A stretch of DNA of 64,000 bases from Bacteroidaceae bacterium. Lineage in GTDB: Bacteria > Bacteroidota > Bacteroidia > Bacteroidales > Muribaculaceae. Position 1 is the stretch's first letter. The number at the start of each line of letters is the position of its first letter. The stretch lies in the NCBI GenBank assembly GCA_021768245.1, contig JAETNO010000004.1, positions 1 to 64,000 of the forward strand, written 5' to 3'. The notes under the pieces are model-generated. The model saw nothing but the letters and a program-made list of their open reading frames with translations, was not told where the DNA came from and did not search any database. The position numbers were made by a program, and so were the translations under genes. Of this stretch, positions 8,529 through 17,064 are shown in pieces.

Positions 8529-8570
8529 GAAGTCATTTTCGGGGATTATAAATGAACTGAAAATGACTTC
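8529..8570 (+). promoter_or_regulatory. Perfect inverted repeat between rpsB and tsf
   Basis: GAAGTCATTTTC (8529-8540) and GAAAATGACTTC (8559-8570) are exact reverse complements, 12 bp each, around an 18-nt loop. No T run follows, so it does not look like a terminator. It may be a processing or attenuation site that adjusts tsf relative to rpsB. Confidence 0.45.
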
Positions 8571-8617
8571 AATTTATACCAACCAACAATTTCAAAATCT
8601 TAAAACTCCAAATAACT

Positions 8618-9610
8618 ATGGCAGTTACAATGGCAGAAATCACCAAGCTCCGTCACTTGACAAGTGCCGGCTTGATGGACTGCAAAAAAGCCCTCGCCGA
8701 AACTAACGGCGATATTGAAGCAGCTGTTGAAATCCTCCGCAAAAAAGGTCAGGCTGTCGCTGCAAAGCGCGAAGACCGCAATGCTGCAGAAGGATGTGTC
8801 CTTTCAAAGAATGAAGGCAACTTCGCAGCAATCCTTGCCCTGAACTGCGAGACTGACTTCGTGGCTAAAAACGAAGGCTTCGTTTCTCTTGCAAAAAAGC
8901 TTCTTGACATCGCTGTTGAAAACCGTTGCAAAAACGTTGACGAGCTCAAAGCTATCACCGTAGACGGCATCACTGTAGCAGACCTCGTCACTGAAGAATC
9001 AGGCAAAACAGGCGAAAAGACTGAAATCGGTGCGTATGAAGTAGTTGAAGCTCCTTCAACCGCTGCCTACAACCACTTCAATAATAAGCTCGCTGCTATC
9101 GTAGGTTTCAACCTTCCCGATGTTGACTCTCAGGTCGGTCGTGAAATCTGCATGCAGATTGCGTCCATGAACCCCGTTGCCTGCAGCCGTGAAGATGTTC
9201 CACAGGCCACTATCGATCAGGAAATCGCCGTAGCTGTAGAAAAGACCAAGCAGGAACAAATCAAGAAAGCCGTTGAAGCAGCCCTCAAGAAGGCAGGTCT
9301 CAACCCCAACCACTTCGATTCCGAAGACCATATCGAATCCAACATCACCAAAGGCTGGATTACAGAAGACGACGCAGCCAAGGCCCGCCAGATCATGAAA
9401 GAAACAGCTGAAGCCAAGGCCGCTAATCTTCCCGAAGCGATGATTCAGAACATTGCAAACGGACGTCTCAACAAGTTCTTCAAGGAAAGCTGCCTTATGG
9501 AGCAGGAATATGTACAGGACAGCAAAATCACTGTCGGACAGTTCCTCGAACAGACCCGTAAAGGTCTTATCGCAATTGACTTCAAGCGCGTAAACCTCAA
9601 CCAAGACTAA
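8618..9610 (+). CDS. tsf: Translation elongation factor Ts
   Basis: 330 aa. The N-terminal UBA-like domain shows LRHLTSAGLMDCKKAL; the core has LNCETDFVAKN, the EF-Tu interaction motif; the C-terminal end carries the second EF-Ts domain (SCLMEQEYVQDSKITVGQ). It catalyses GDP release from EF-Tu in the cytoplasm. It is the last gene of the ribosomal cluster and is followed by a very strong terminator. Confidence 0.97.
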   Translation: MAVTMAEITKLRHLTSAGLMDCKKALAETNGDIEAAVEILRKKGQAVAAKREDRNAAEGCVLSKNEGNFAAILALNCETDFVAKNEGFVSLAKKLLDIAVENRCKNVDELKAITVDGITVADLVTEESGKTGEKTEIGAYEVVEAPSTAAYNHFNNKLAAIVGFNLPDVDSQVGREICMQIASMNPVACSREDVPQATIDQEIAVAVEKTKQEQIKKAVEAALKKAGLNPNHFDSEDHIESNITKGWITEDDAAKARQIMKETAEAKAANLPEAMIQNIANGRLNKFFKESCLMEQEYVQDSKITVGQFLEQTRKGLIAIDFKRVNLNQD

Positions 9611-9649
9611 AAACCAGGTTCTAAGACGCAAGTCATAACAACACAATAC

Positions 9650-9698
9650 GACATTGGCGGTCGTCATACACCCGTGTATGACGACCGCCTGTCTTTTT
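9650..9698 (+). terminator. Strong intrinsic terminator after tsf
   Basis: A 15-bp perfect stem (9656-9670 with 9675-9689) around a CCCG loop is extended by GACA/TGTC and followed by five T. It ends the ribosomal operon. Confidence 0.92.
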
Positions 9699-9729
9699 GT
9701 CGGCAAAAGGTCGGCGCTTGTCCATTGGA

Positions 9730-9761
9730 TTTGCTTTTGCTCCTCCTATACACTATCTTTG
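9730..9761 (+). promoter_or_regulatory. Promoter of the LytS/LytTR pair
   Basis: TTTG (9730-9733), a 20-bp gap and TATCTTTG (9754-9761), 33 bp upstream of ATG 9794. Confidence 0.65.
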
Positions 9762-9793
9762 CAAAGATTCACACAACAATATTGCCTCACGCC

Positions 9794-10900
9794 ATGAGCG
9801 AAACGATAACCCGACAAAAAGTCACCACATTTCTCACCCATCTGCTCTGCATCACCATACTCCTTATAATCCCGGAAGTCTTGACCACGCTCTCCTCTTC
9901 AAGGCCAATACGTCCATGGGTCTACACTCAGGCCATTGTCTATCTTGCCGTTTTCTATATAAACTACTACGTTATAATCGAAAAATCCCTTGACAGACCG
10001 CGTCGCATCTTCCGAATCATCGCTTACAACCTCATAGTAATCGCATGTGCCCTGTTCATCCTCTATCTGCTATGGCGCTTCCGAAGCCTCATGGGAGGCA
10101 AAGACCCGATGAGGCATCATATCAATCCATCCGAAAGCGCCTACATAGCCAAATGGGTAGTAAAAGCATCGCGCGACCTCGTAATGCTCGTGCTTATCAT
10201 CGGACTTGCCGCGGCCCTGCGGCTCGGCGACAAATGGCTCAGACTCGACCGTCGCCAGCGCGACCTCGTAAGCTCCCAGAGAGAGGAGGAGCTGAAAAAT
10301 TTAAAAAGCCAGCTTAATCCTCATTTCCTCTTCAACACACTGAATTCAATCTATGCGTTAATAGCCATATCCCCTGAAAAAGCCCAGGGGGCCGTGCATG
10401 AACTTTCCCGACTGCTGCGATACATGCTCTACGACAGCCCTGCGACCGTAAGCCTGCGGCAGGAGACCGATTTCATCTCTGATTATGTAAACCTCATGAG
10501 ACTGCGTCTCAACCCGGCGATAAAACTTGATTTCATTATTGACACAAAGGGGCATGAGGACTACAGGATTGCGCCACTGCTATTCGTGACAATCATTGAG
10601 AACGTATTCAAACATGGAATCCATACCCCCTCAGTTCCGTTACGGATTGAAATCCTGGCAGACGAAACAAGCATATCATGCATCACTTCCAACGGCCGGC
10701 AGGATTGTGAAAACGGCAAACCACACCACAATGGCAACGGAAGCGGAGGGATAGGGCTCTCAAACCTCCGGCGCCGCCTCGACCTGATATACGGCAAAGA
10801 CGCCAACCTTGAAATCACCACGACCCCTACCCTTTACAGGTTGAAGCTCACCATAACCGGCGCGCCGAAATCTCAGGAAGGCTTTAATAAAGAAACTTGA
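9794..10900 (+). CDS. LytS/YehU-type sensor histidine kinase
   Basis: 368 aa from ATG 9794; a longer open frame upstream runs through the promoter and terminator and was rejected. Four hydrophobic segments occupy the first ~165 residues, followed by a short coiled region. The His_kinase domain SQLNPHFLFNTLNSI carries phosphoacceptor H177. A C-terminal HATPase domain shows IENVFKHGI and GGIGLSNLRRRL. There is no extracellular sensor domain, so the signal is probably membrane-borne or small. It is paired with the LytTR regulator 25 bp downstream. Confidence 0.9.
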   Translation: MSETITRQKVTTFLTHLLCITILLIIPEVLTTLSSSRPIRPWVYTQAIVYLAVFYINYYVIIEKSLDRPRRIFRIIAYNLIVIACALFILYLLWRFRSLMGGKDPMRHHINPSESAYIAKWVVKASRDLVMLVLIIGLAAALRLGDKWLRLDRRQRDLVSSQREEELKNLKSQLNPHFLFNTLNSIYALIAISPEKAQGAVHELSRLLRYMLYDSPATVSLRQETDFISDYVNLMRLRLNPAIKLDFIIDTKGHEDYRIAPLLFVTIIENVFKHGIHTPSVPLRIEILADETSISCITSNGRQDCENGKPHHNGNGSGGIGLSNLRRRLDLIYGKDANLEITTTPTLYRLKLTITGAPKSQEGFNKET

Positions 10901-10925
10901 ACACCATCTAAAAATTGACAACAAT

Positions 10926-11672
10926 ATGGCTCTCCGCTGCTGCGTTATCGACGACGAGCCCCTTGCATCAGGACTCATCGCCTCATACATCGAAAAGACA
11001 CCGTTCCTTGAACTCGCAGGAGAATACTCATCTCCACGCGATGCTATATCGACCATCCTCAACTCTCGGATTGACATCGTCTTCCTCGATATCCAGATGC
11101 CCCAGCTCAACGGAATAGAATTCGCAAAAATCATCCCTCAGACCACACGCATAATCTTCACGACAGCCTATTCCGATTATGCTGTGGAGGGTTTCAGAGT
11201 AAATGCCCTCGACTATCTGTTGAAACCCGTATCCTATGAAGAGTTCCTTGCCGCGGCAAAAAGAGCCCTCGAATGGCATGAACTGAATTCAAGAGCGGAC
11301 TCAACCCCCTCCCGACCGGCCGACGGAGACACTGCCTCGACCGATGGAGAATTCATAATCATAAAGAGCGAATATAAGCTCGTGCAGATACCCGTACGCG
11401 ACATCCTCTACGTCGAAGGACTTAAAGACTACGTAAAAATCTATGTGGAAGGCTCCGACAAGTCTATAATGACACTGCTGAGCATGAAAACCCTCGAACA
11501 GACCCTCCCCTCATCGTCATTCATGCGCGTCCATCGCTCATATATCGTCAACCTGTCCAAAATCCGATTCATCGAGCGCAACCGCATCATCTTCGGCAAA
11601 ACCCAGATTCCCGTTTCAGAAAGCTATAAGGATTCTTTCGCTGAATTCATCGCCTCACGGACCCTCAACTGA
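10926..11672 (+). CDS. LytTR family response regulator
   Basis: 248 aa. The receiver domain spans ~1-120 with acidic pair D9/D10, phosphoacceptor D55 in VFLDIQMP, the conserved Thr/Ser in IFTTAYSDYA and lysine in LLKPVS. The LytTR DNA-binding domain covers ~145-245 (YVEGLKDYVKIYV, FMRVHRSYIVNL). It is the cognate partner of the upstream kinase. Target genes are unknown. Confidence 0.92.
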   Translation: MALRCCVIDDEPLASGLIASYIEKTPFLELAGEYSSPRDAISTILNSRIDIVFLDIQMPQLNGIEFAKIIPQTTRIIFTTAYSDYAVEGFRVNALDYLLKPVSYEEFLAAAKRALEWHELNSRADSTPSRPADGDTASTDGEFIIIKSEYKLVQIPVRDILYVEGLKDYVKIYVEGSDKSIMTLLSMKTLEQTLPSSSFMRVHRSYIVNLSKIRFIERNRIIFGKTQIPVSESYKDSFAEFIASRTLN

Positions 11673-11875
11673 CCGAAATTTTCATTTCCTCACTTCCCAT
11701 CCATGTGAGAAAGTGAGAGAAACGCCCCGATAGTTAAATTTTACTAAATACATAGTTGAAGCGTAACTATTTGCCACATCTGTGCGTCATAAATATAGAA
11801 ACAGTAGAAAATAGATTAAAGCTTCCCAATTTGTAATTAGCCCGCTTCCTGCTGACAGGAAAGGGTTTAAGTATA

Positions 11876-11920
11876 AAACACGCAAGGGGCCAGTCGCGAT
11901 GACAGGCTCCTTGCGTGTTT
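11876..11920. terminator. Stem-loop, probable terminator
   Basis: AAACACGCAAGG pairs perfectly with CCTTGCGTGTTT, with additional GGCC/GGCT pairing inside. The T run is only that of the stem arm. It lies 200 bp after the LytTR gene and separates it from the polysaccharide block. Confidence 0.6.
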
Positions 11921-11996
11921 CAGTTATAGGCCATGACTCTCTTTTGATTATTTTTTTCCAAATATATCCAACCATAGCTAAAAAAACATGGCTATA

Positions 11997-12027
11997 TTGC
12001 TTATTTTCTGAATAATTCGTAACTTTG
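11997..12027 (+). promoter_or_regulatory. Promoter of the exopolysaccharide block
   Basis: TTG (11997-11999), a 20-bp gap and TAACTTTG (12020-12027). It is the only clear promoter found between the stem-loop at 11876 and the polysaccharide genes, so it probably drives the whole block through the antiterminator gene. Confidence 0.6.
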
Positions 12028-12223
12028 TATCATTAAGGACTAATGAAAAAGCCCGTCTCGGATTGCCTCAAAGACACTCCGACATGGTTGCTTTTTACAC
12101 ATTCCGCGCGTAAGTAATTAACATTCATTGCATTACAAACCGCGCGGGGAGTCAGAAATATGCCTTGCAACAATCTTCACACAATTTTATTCATCCGCCT
12201 AACCCTCTATCAGACTTCCTGAT

Positions 12224-12832
12224 TTGACTGAGTCACCCAATTCCAACAACCATCAAAACCCGACTGACCGCACAAGCCTTTCGGACAGCGATTCATCCTT
12301 GGCTGCCGATTCGAAGAAATGGTACGCAATGCGCTCCCTTTTCAACACCGAGCTAAAAACAAAGCGACTTCTTGACGCGGCATCCATCGAAAACTTTCTG
12401 CCCCTCGAATGGAAAGTGCGCGAAGATAAAGCAGGACGGAAAATCAAACAGCTCACCCCGCTTGTCAGCAATTTGATTTTTGTCCATGCATCCCGTGATG
12501 AACTGTTGCCATTGATGGACGACAATTCAAAATTCCAGCACATATATCGTCGCGGGGGCTCTCAACACGAACCGATAGTGGTCCCTGAAAGGCAGATGTC
12601 TGATTTCATTCGCGCCGTCAAGTCTTCTGACCGTCCCATCTACCTGTCGCCATCCGAATTGCCGGCATTCAAACCCGGACAGAGGATAAGCATCATGGGC
12701 GGGACTCTCGACGGAGTGGAAGGACGCATCGCAAAAATCAGAGGAGCCCGCTCCAGACGGCTGGTTGTAGAAATCCCGGGGCTTCTCGCAGCCGCTGTCG
12801 AGATAGACCCTGCTTTGGTCAGATTTATGTAA
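12224..12832 (+). CDS. NusG/UpxY-like transcription antitermination factor
   Basis: 202 aa. An unstructured N-terminal ~30 residues precede a NusG N-terminal (NGN) domain starting KKWYAMRSLFNTE and continuing to LVSNLIFVHA. A KOW-like domain follows (FKPGQRISIMGG, DGVEGRIAKI). Members such as Bacteroides UpxY and RfaH load on RNA polymerase at the 5' leader of long polysaccharide operons and prevent premature termination. Here it is the first gene of such an operon. The start is unusual: an in-frame stop at 12200 and the need to keep the WYAMR strand leave TTG 12224 as the best candidate. The next gene begins 10 bp later. Confidence 0.85.
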   Translation: MTESPNSNNHQNPTDRTSLSDSDSSLAADSKKWYAMRSLFNTELKTKRLLDAASIENFLPLEWKVREDKAGRKIKQLTPLVSNLIFVHASRDELLPLMDDNSKFQHIYRRGGSQHEPIVVPERQMSDFIRAVKSSDRPIYLSPSELPAFKPGQRISIMGGTLDGVEGRIAKIRGARSRRLVVEIPGLLAAAVEIDPALVRFM

Positions 12833-12842
12833 ATTTTTTACT

Positions 12843-14207
12843 ATGAAACCAATCATTATTCTTCTTGCCGCAATCTGCCTTGCGCCACTGTCGGGAAAGG
12901 CCCAGCAGCCTTCCGACAGGAGCAGTCAGATTCTCGGCGAGTTCGACTCACTCTTCACCACATTCAATTCTCTCATTTTCAAAGAACCTTCTACCCTATC
13001 CAAGCCATATCACAGCGACATCTCATCATTTTTCCGCCCTGCCGACACTGTCTTTGTCACTCCGGAACTCGACACCGCCTTGCGCCAAAGGACTGCAGCC
13101 GAAATCCGTGAAGGGAACAGCCGGACAGGCCTCTCGCTGACCGGACAGACTTACTATCGTCTCGACAACAATCTCGGCTTTGACGAAGATGACGCCGAGT
13201 CACGCTATCGGGCCAAGATTCAGGCCGAATTGCGCTGGTATTTCTTACAAAGCTCACTCTTCGGCCGCAAAGGCCGTCGCGCCGAAGCCACCATAAAAGA
13301 ACAGATTGAACGCGCCACCATGCGCAAGGACCGCGAAGACGTTTCCGACTACCTCCTTCGCGACAACCTCCGTGCCTACTATGACAGCCTGATGGCCGGT
13401 GTGCTCCAGCATCGCCTCCGTGCCCTCAATCTTATCAACGACGCTCAGTCCTACCTTCTTTCCAACGAAAATATCACCAGCGATGAACTCTTGCCGATAC
13501 TTGACGACCGCATGGAAGCCGAACGAAAGCTGTCGGCCATCGACGGCTCCTATCCTTTCGCTTCCGACCTCTCTCAAGTAGAAGGCTACATAGTGACAAT
13601 CGACACCGCAGCCATGATGAGCCATGTGCGAGACACTCAAATAGACCTGACCCTGCTCAAGCTCCGCATGGACTTGCTCGAACGCCAGGCGGCCAACATC
13701 CATTATTGGCAGAATGTTAATCTCGCCCCATTCGTAAGGTTTTCTTACTATGGCCGCGACAACCTTCCCAACTCACGTAATGTCGACGTCGGCATGACAT
13801 TCACCATACCGCTCTCAACGGAGGCAAAACGCAAACGCGAGAACCTTCGGGCTGAGCGCGACGTGCTCGGAGCCCGGCAGGCTTATGTCAATGCACGCAT
13901 GGCCGACAAAGTGGCATTTATCGCACGCGAGCTCAACCGGCTCAACCGTGAAAGCGAAGCTGAAGGACGACGCATAGTGGAAATCAAGAAATACATAGCA
14001 ATGCGCACTGACGCATATGCCAACCGCGTCGGCGAATTCAACCGCCTTGCACGTACAAAAGAATATAATCTCTATCTTTTCTGTCTCGAAAAACTAATCG
14101 ACTATCAGTACCGGCGCGACACACTCCTTGCCGAGCTCCAGGCCCTCGTGCCTGACGTACCTGTGATGCGTTTCTGTCTTGCCAAACCTCTCCACGAAAT
14201 AATATGA
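12843..14207 (+). CDS. Putative TolC-like outer membrane protein of the polysaccharide export system
   Basis: 454 aa with a clear signal peptide (IILLAAICLAPLSGKA). The mature part is dominated by long alpha-helical heptad-like stretches (around 160-300 and 320-420), with a beta-rich insert near LAPFVRFSYYGRD and VDVGMTFTIPLS. This alternation is what is expected for one TolC protomer, whose helices form a periplasmic tunnel and whose strands form the outer membrane barrel. The family match is by pattern, not by a decisive motif. It overlaps the downstream fusion-protein gene by 4 bp, which supports a joint outer membrane/periplasm conduit. Confidence 0.62.
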   Translation: MKPIIILLAAICLAPLSGKAQQPSDRSSQILGEFDSLFTTFNSLIFKEPSTLSKPYHSDISSFFRPADTVFVTPELDTALRQRTAAEIREGNSRTGLSLTGQTYYRLDNNLGFDEDDAESRYRAKIQAELRWYFLQSSLFGRKGRRAEATIKEQIERATMRKDREDVSDYLLRDNLRAYYDSLMAGVLQHRLRALNLINDAQSYLLSNENITSDELLPILDDRMEAERKLSAIDGSYPFASDLSQVEGYIVTIDTAAMMSHVRDTQIDLTLLKLRMDLLERQAANIHYWQNVNLAPFVRFSYYGRDNLPNSRNVDVGMTFTIPLSTEAKRKRENLRAERDVLGARQAYVNARMADKVAFIARELNRLNRESEAEGRRIVEIKKYIAMRTDAYANRVGEFNRLARTKEYNLYLFCLEKLIDYQYRRDTLLAELQALVPDVPVMRFCLAKPLHEII

Positions 14208-15622
14208 AAAATTTCACATACCGTTCCTTCGAGGAAAAAGAAAATATTGAAGCCATCATCAGGCAGCGGCGCCGAAAGGTGAACCGTCAGCAAATTATAT
14301 CAGGATGTATCCTAGCGATAGTGCTCGGTTCGATAGGCCTGTATATAGCCCACCATATATTCTACACCGAACTTGACGGATATGTCCACGTAGATGCAAA
14401 TAAAGTGCGCACTCCCTTCGACATCTACCTCGACAGCGTCTACGTCAAGACCGGCGACATAGTAGTGCCGGGCGACACTCTTTATTCCTACTATATGCTC
14501 GACATGCTTGTCCAGCAAGCCAATCCCAATGAAGAGCCCGGTATTATTGTCCATAACCGCAACTATTCCATACAGTATGAGAATATAGCCGCTGAAATTT
14601 CGGTGCTCAAAGTAACGATTGCCGAACTTCAGAAACAGATAGCGCTCGAAGACCACAACATAGCCTTCGGACTGAGTCAGAATTCCCACAAGCTCGACCT
14701 CCAGCGGGCCCTCAGCGAGGCTCTTGCACGCCTGCGCGCACTCCGCCACGAACTGGCTGTGCTTGGCCGTATGAAACGCGACACCGACACCTACTTCCCC
14801 TCAGGGCGTCTTAAAGCCGACGGAGGCGTCCGCGAGCAGCTCTACGACAACCGCAATGCAACAGACATGCGCCGTGCAGTGAGCTACCGTCTTGCCTCCG
14901 ACTCATCAATCATCACCGAAGTCTTCGCTCCTGACCACATGATATTCTTCGAAAAAGAGGAAGTAATGGCCAAGCAGCATCTCAACCTCGAAGCCAACAA
15001 CCTTCACATCGTAGCCTATGTGCCCATCGACAAGATGCGCTATGTCACCAATAATTCCCGTGCAATCATAATAGTCAACGATGACTATGAATACAGCGCG
15101 TCGGTTTCCATTCTCGGCATGCGCACTGAACTCATACCGGAAAACCTCCGCAGCTATTTTTCCAAAAAGAACACAGCGGTCATAGCCCTGCTCCAAATTG
15201 ACCCCGGACAGACAATCCCGTTCTGGACAGTAGCGTCAGGTCTCCCGGTGACTGTCAGAATCAGGAATTACCATAAATGGGAACACTCTCCGTCAAAACC
15301 TGACTATCTATGGTTCACGACAGGAGTAGGCGTAAGCACCATCGTCAACGACACCGTAACCGACGATACACACTTCGTGCCGCTGAGCGAATTCCTCCAC
15401 CACACGGACTCCCTTATCAACGACACCCTGACAACCCGTCGCGACAGCGCAGCCGTCACGCCAGACCTCCGTCCGCTCGCCGGCCAGCCTGAAAGAGTGT
15501 CCACACGCACTGAAAACGCCAACCGCCGTGCCGAAGCCAAGAAAATTGAAGCGAAACGTGCAGCCGCATCTAAAAGCGGCAGTAAAACCACCGACGCCAA
15601 AAAGCAGACAAACGCTAACTAA
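14204..15622 (+). CDS. HlyD/Alg44-like membrane fusion protein
   Basis: 472 aa. A cytoplasmic N-terminus of ~32 residues is followed by one transmembrane helix (~33-52). A biotinyl-lipoyl-like half domain comes next (TPFDIYLDSVYVKTGDIVVPGDTL), then a helical hairpin (~135-185) and a second beta-barrel part (~240-370). The last ~70 residues are a low-complexity Ala/Lys/Thr tail. It would bridge the inner membrane synthase to the outer membrane channel. Unlike Alg44 it shows no PilZ domain for c-di-GMP. Start and stop overlap both neighbours (4 bp and 1 bp), indicating translational coupling. Confidence 0.78.
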   Translation: MKNFTYRSFEEKENIEAIIRQRRRKVNRQQIISGCILAIVLGSIGLYIAHHIFYTELDGYVHVDANKVRTPFDIYLDSVYVKTGDIVVPGDTLYSYYMLDMLVQQANPNEEPGIIVHNRNYSIQYENIAAEISVLKVTIAELQKQIALEDHNIAFGLSQNSHKLDLQRALSEALARLRALRHELAVLGRMKRDTDTYFPSGRLKADGGVREQLYDNRNATDMRRAVSYRLASDSSIITEVFAPDHMIFFEKEEVMAKQHLNLEANNLHIVAYVPIDKMRYVTNNSRAIIIVNDDYEYSASVSILGMRTELIPENLRSYFSKKNTAVIALLQIDPGQTIPFWTVASGLPVTVRIRNYHKWEHSPSKPDYLWFTTGVGVSTIVNDTVTDDTHFVPLSEFLHHTDSLINDTLTTRRDSAAVTPDLRPLAGQPERVSTRTENANRRAEAKKIEAKRAAASKSGSKTTDAKKQTNAN

Positions 15623-17052
15623 TGAAAGACACGATGCAAGACAACACAAAATACTATATAACCACCAATCCGTCCCATCGCCGGATACTCGTGATTCGCG
15701 ACGTCGTCGATGTGGACCACACCCCCGACCTTTCCTTCGAGGATTTCGATGCCATATTCATCAATGTCATCGACAGTGTGATGGACCGCAACAAACTGGC
15801 CATCCGCCTCGCCTCTCCCCTTCACAGCGAGAAATGCAGATTCAAACCGTGTTTCGTGACACGTCGCCTGACCGGATGGCTGGGTAAGTTCGAGGTCCTG
15901 ATCGACGGCTACGCATCAACCCCCGAGGACTCCTCGATGAGCCGCACCATAGAGGAAATCTATGGAAATTTCCATCGTCTCAACTTCCTCCTCGGAACCG
16001 AACCGGTAGCCACACATGCTGAAGAAGTGGTGCGCCTTTGCCGCTATGCAATCTCGCGCGGCCACTACACATTCTCCTCCGAACCCGCACAAGGATTGAG
16101 CCAGGGCTACATGTCGCTCTACTATCATACATTATGGCTACCTGGCCAGCAGGCTATCCAGTCACAGGAACGCGAATATTTTCACAAACAGTTGCTTAAA
16201 CTCGGATACATACGGCGCACCCGCTTCATCGAGCGCATGCATGTATGCCCTTCATGCAACAACACTCACCTGCTATTCTTCGAGAGCTGCCCGAAGTGCG
16301 GAAGCTCCGACATCCACGAAGAACCGGTAATACATCATTTCCGTTGCGCAAACGTCTCGCCCGAATCCACCTATGAATGGGATGGCGAACTGCGCTGCCC
16401 CAAATGCAAACATATGCTGCGACACATAGGTGTGGACTACGACAAACCATCCTCAATCTATACATGCAAGCAATGCGACAACACCTTCATGTATCCCGAC
16501 ATGCGGGTGCTTTGCACTGAGGAGCAACACGTCTGGCGACCCGACCAGCTTCGGCCGGTCGATGTGGAGGAATATGAATTTACGCCGGAAGGCATACGTG
16601 CTTTCGCCAACAACGATGTCACCCACACCCTCAGCCATGTAGGATTCTACGGCTACTCGTCAATGCGTGACTTCATGGACTATCTGCGCCTCCATGCCAA
16701 TCCCGACCCCGACAGCGGCTATGTCCTCATCGTGAGCCGTTTCTATGTGTTTGACCCGGCGATAGACTATCTTACCGACAGCGACGCTCTGCCACCGCTT
16801 GTGGCCTCCATGCGTCGCTTCCTGAACTACAAGCAGGCGACCTGGGGCAACAACTACTATTTCATGCGCCGTGTCCATGAAGGGGAAGTGGCCAAAGCCA
16901 TGGGAGAGATGGAATATGAAATCAAAGCCCAGCTCCACGACTATAACGATGTTTCGCCCGGCTTCCAGCATGAACTGATAGAGACTTATCTCTACCATCC
17001 CGGCGACGATGTGGAACAATTCATCAAACGTATTGAAGAAGAACGCAATTAG
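15622..17052 (+). CDS. TackOD1-type zinc-ribbon protein with a degenerate receiver-like N-terminus
   Basis: 476 aa, predicted cytosolic. Residues ~20-110 resemble a receiver fold (ILVIRD, then FDAIFINVID) in which Asn replaces the phosphoacceptor Asp. The middle region carries two zinc-ribbon pairs: CPSC starting at C209 with CPKC, and RCPKC with TCKQC, separated by the HIGVDYDKP segment. These match my recollection of the TackOD1 output domain described from archaea and found in bacteria beside GGDEF or polysaccharide genes. The C-terminal ~130 residues are helical and of unknown type. The gene is coupled to the fusion-protein gene by a 1-bp overlap and precedes the synthase by 12 bp, so it probably regulates or assembles the synthase. 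No enzymatic function can be assigned. Confidence 0.75.
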   Translation: MKDTMQDNTKYYITTNPSHRRILVIRDVVDVDHTPDLSFEDFDAIFINVIDSVMDRNKLAIRLASPLHSEKCRFKPCFVTRRLTGWLGKFEVLIDGYASTPEDSSMSRTIEEIYGNFHRLNFLLGTEPVATHAEEVVRLCRYAISRGHYTFSSEPAQGLSQGYMSLYYHTLWLPGQQAIQSQEREYFHKQLLKLGYIRRTRFIERMHVCPSCNNTHLLFFESCPKCGSSDIHEEPVIHHFRCANVSPESTYEWDGELRCPKCKHMLRHIGVDYDKPSSIYTCKQCDNTFMYPDMRVLCTEEQHVWRPDQLRPVDVEEYEFTPEGIRAFANNDVTHTLSHVGFYGYSSMRDFMDYLRLHANPDPDSGYVLIVSRFYVFDPAIDYLTDSDALPPLVASMRRFLNYKQATWGNNYYFMRRVHEGEVAKAMGEMEYEIKAQLHDYNDVSPGFQHELIETYLYHPGDDVEQFIKRIEEERN

Positions 17053-17064
17053 GAGACTTACGGA

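Larger units (their letters stand above)
11673..12223. other. 551-bp intergenic region with hairpins and an antiterminator-gene leader
   Basis: No convincing gene. It holds a small hairpin TTCCTG/CAGGAA (11846-11861), a strong stem-loop (11876-11920), a promoter (11997-12027) and a ~190-nt leader for the NusG-like gene. The leader contains paired segments TCGGA/TCCGA (from about 12058) and CCGCGCG (12104-12110) with CGCGCGG (12141-12147). Confidence 0.5.

Noticed and set aside
9674..9793. N-terminal extension of the LytS-type kinase
   Set aside because: It would be encoded by the terminator stem and the promoter; ATG 9794 lies just after them.
11787..11975. 62-residue open frame on the minus strand
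   Set aside because: It runs through the stem-loop at 11876-11920, has no recognisable domain and no promoter; most likely chance.
12843..15622. Multidrug efflux outer membrane/fusion pair
   Set aside because: No RND or ABC pump gene is present and the pair is coupled to a polysaccharide synthase.
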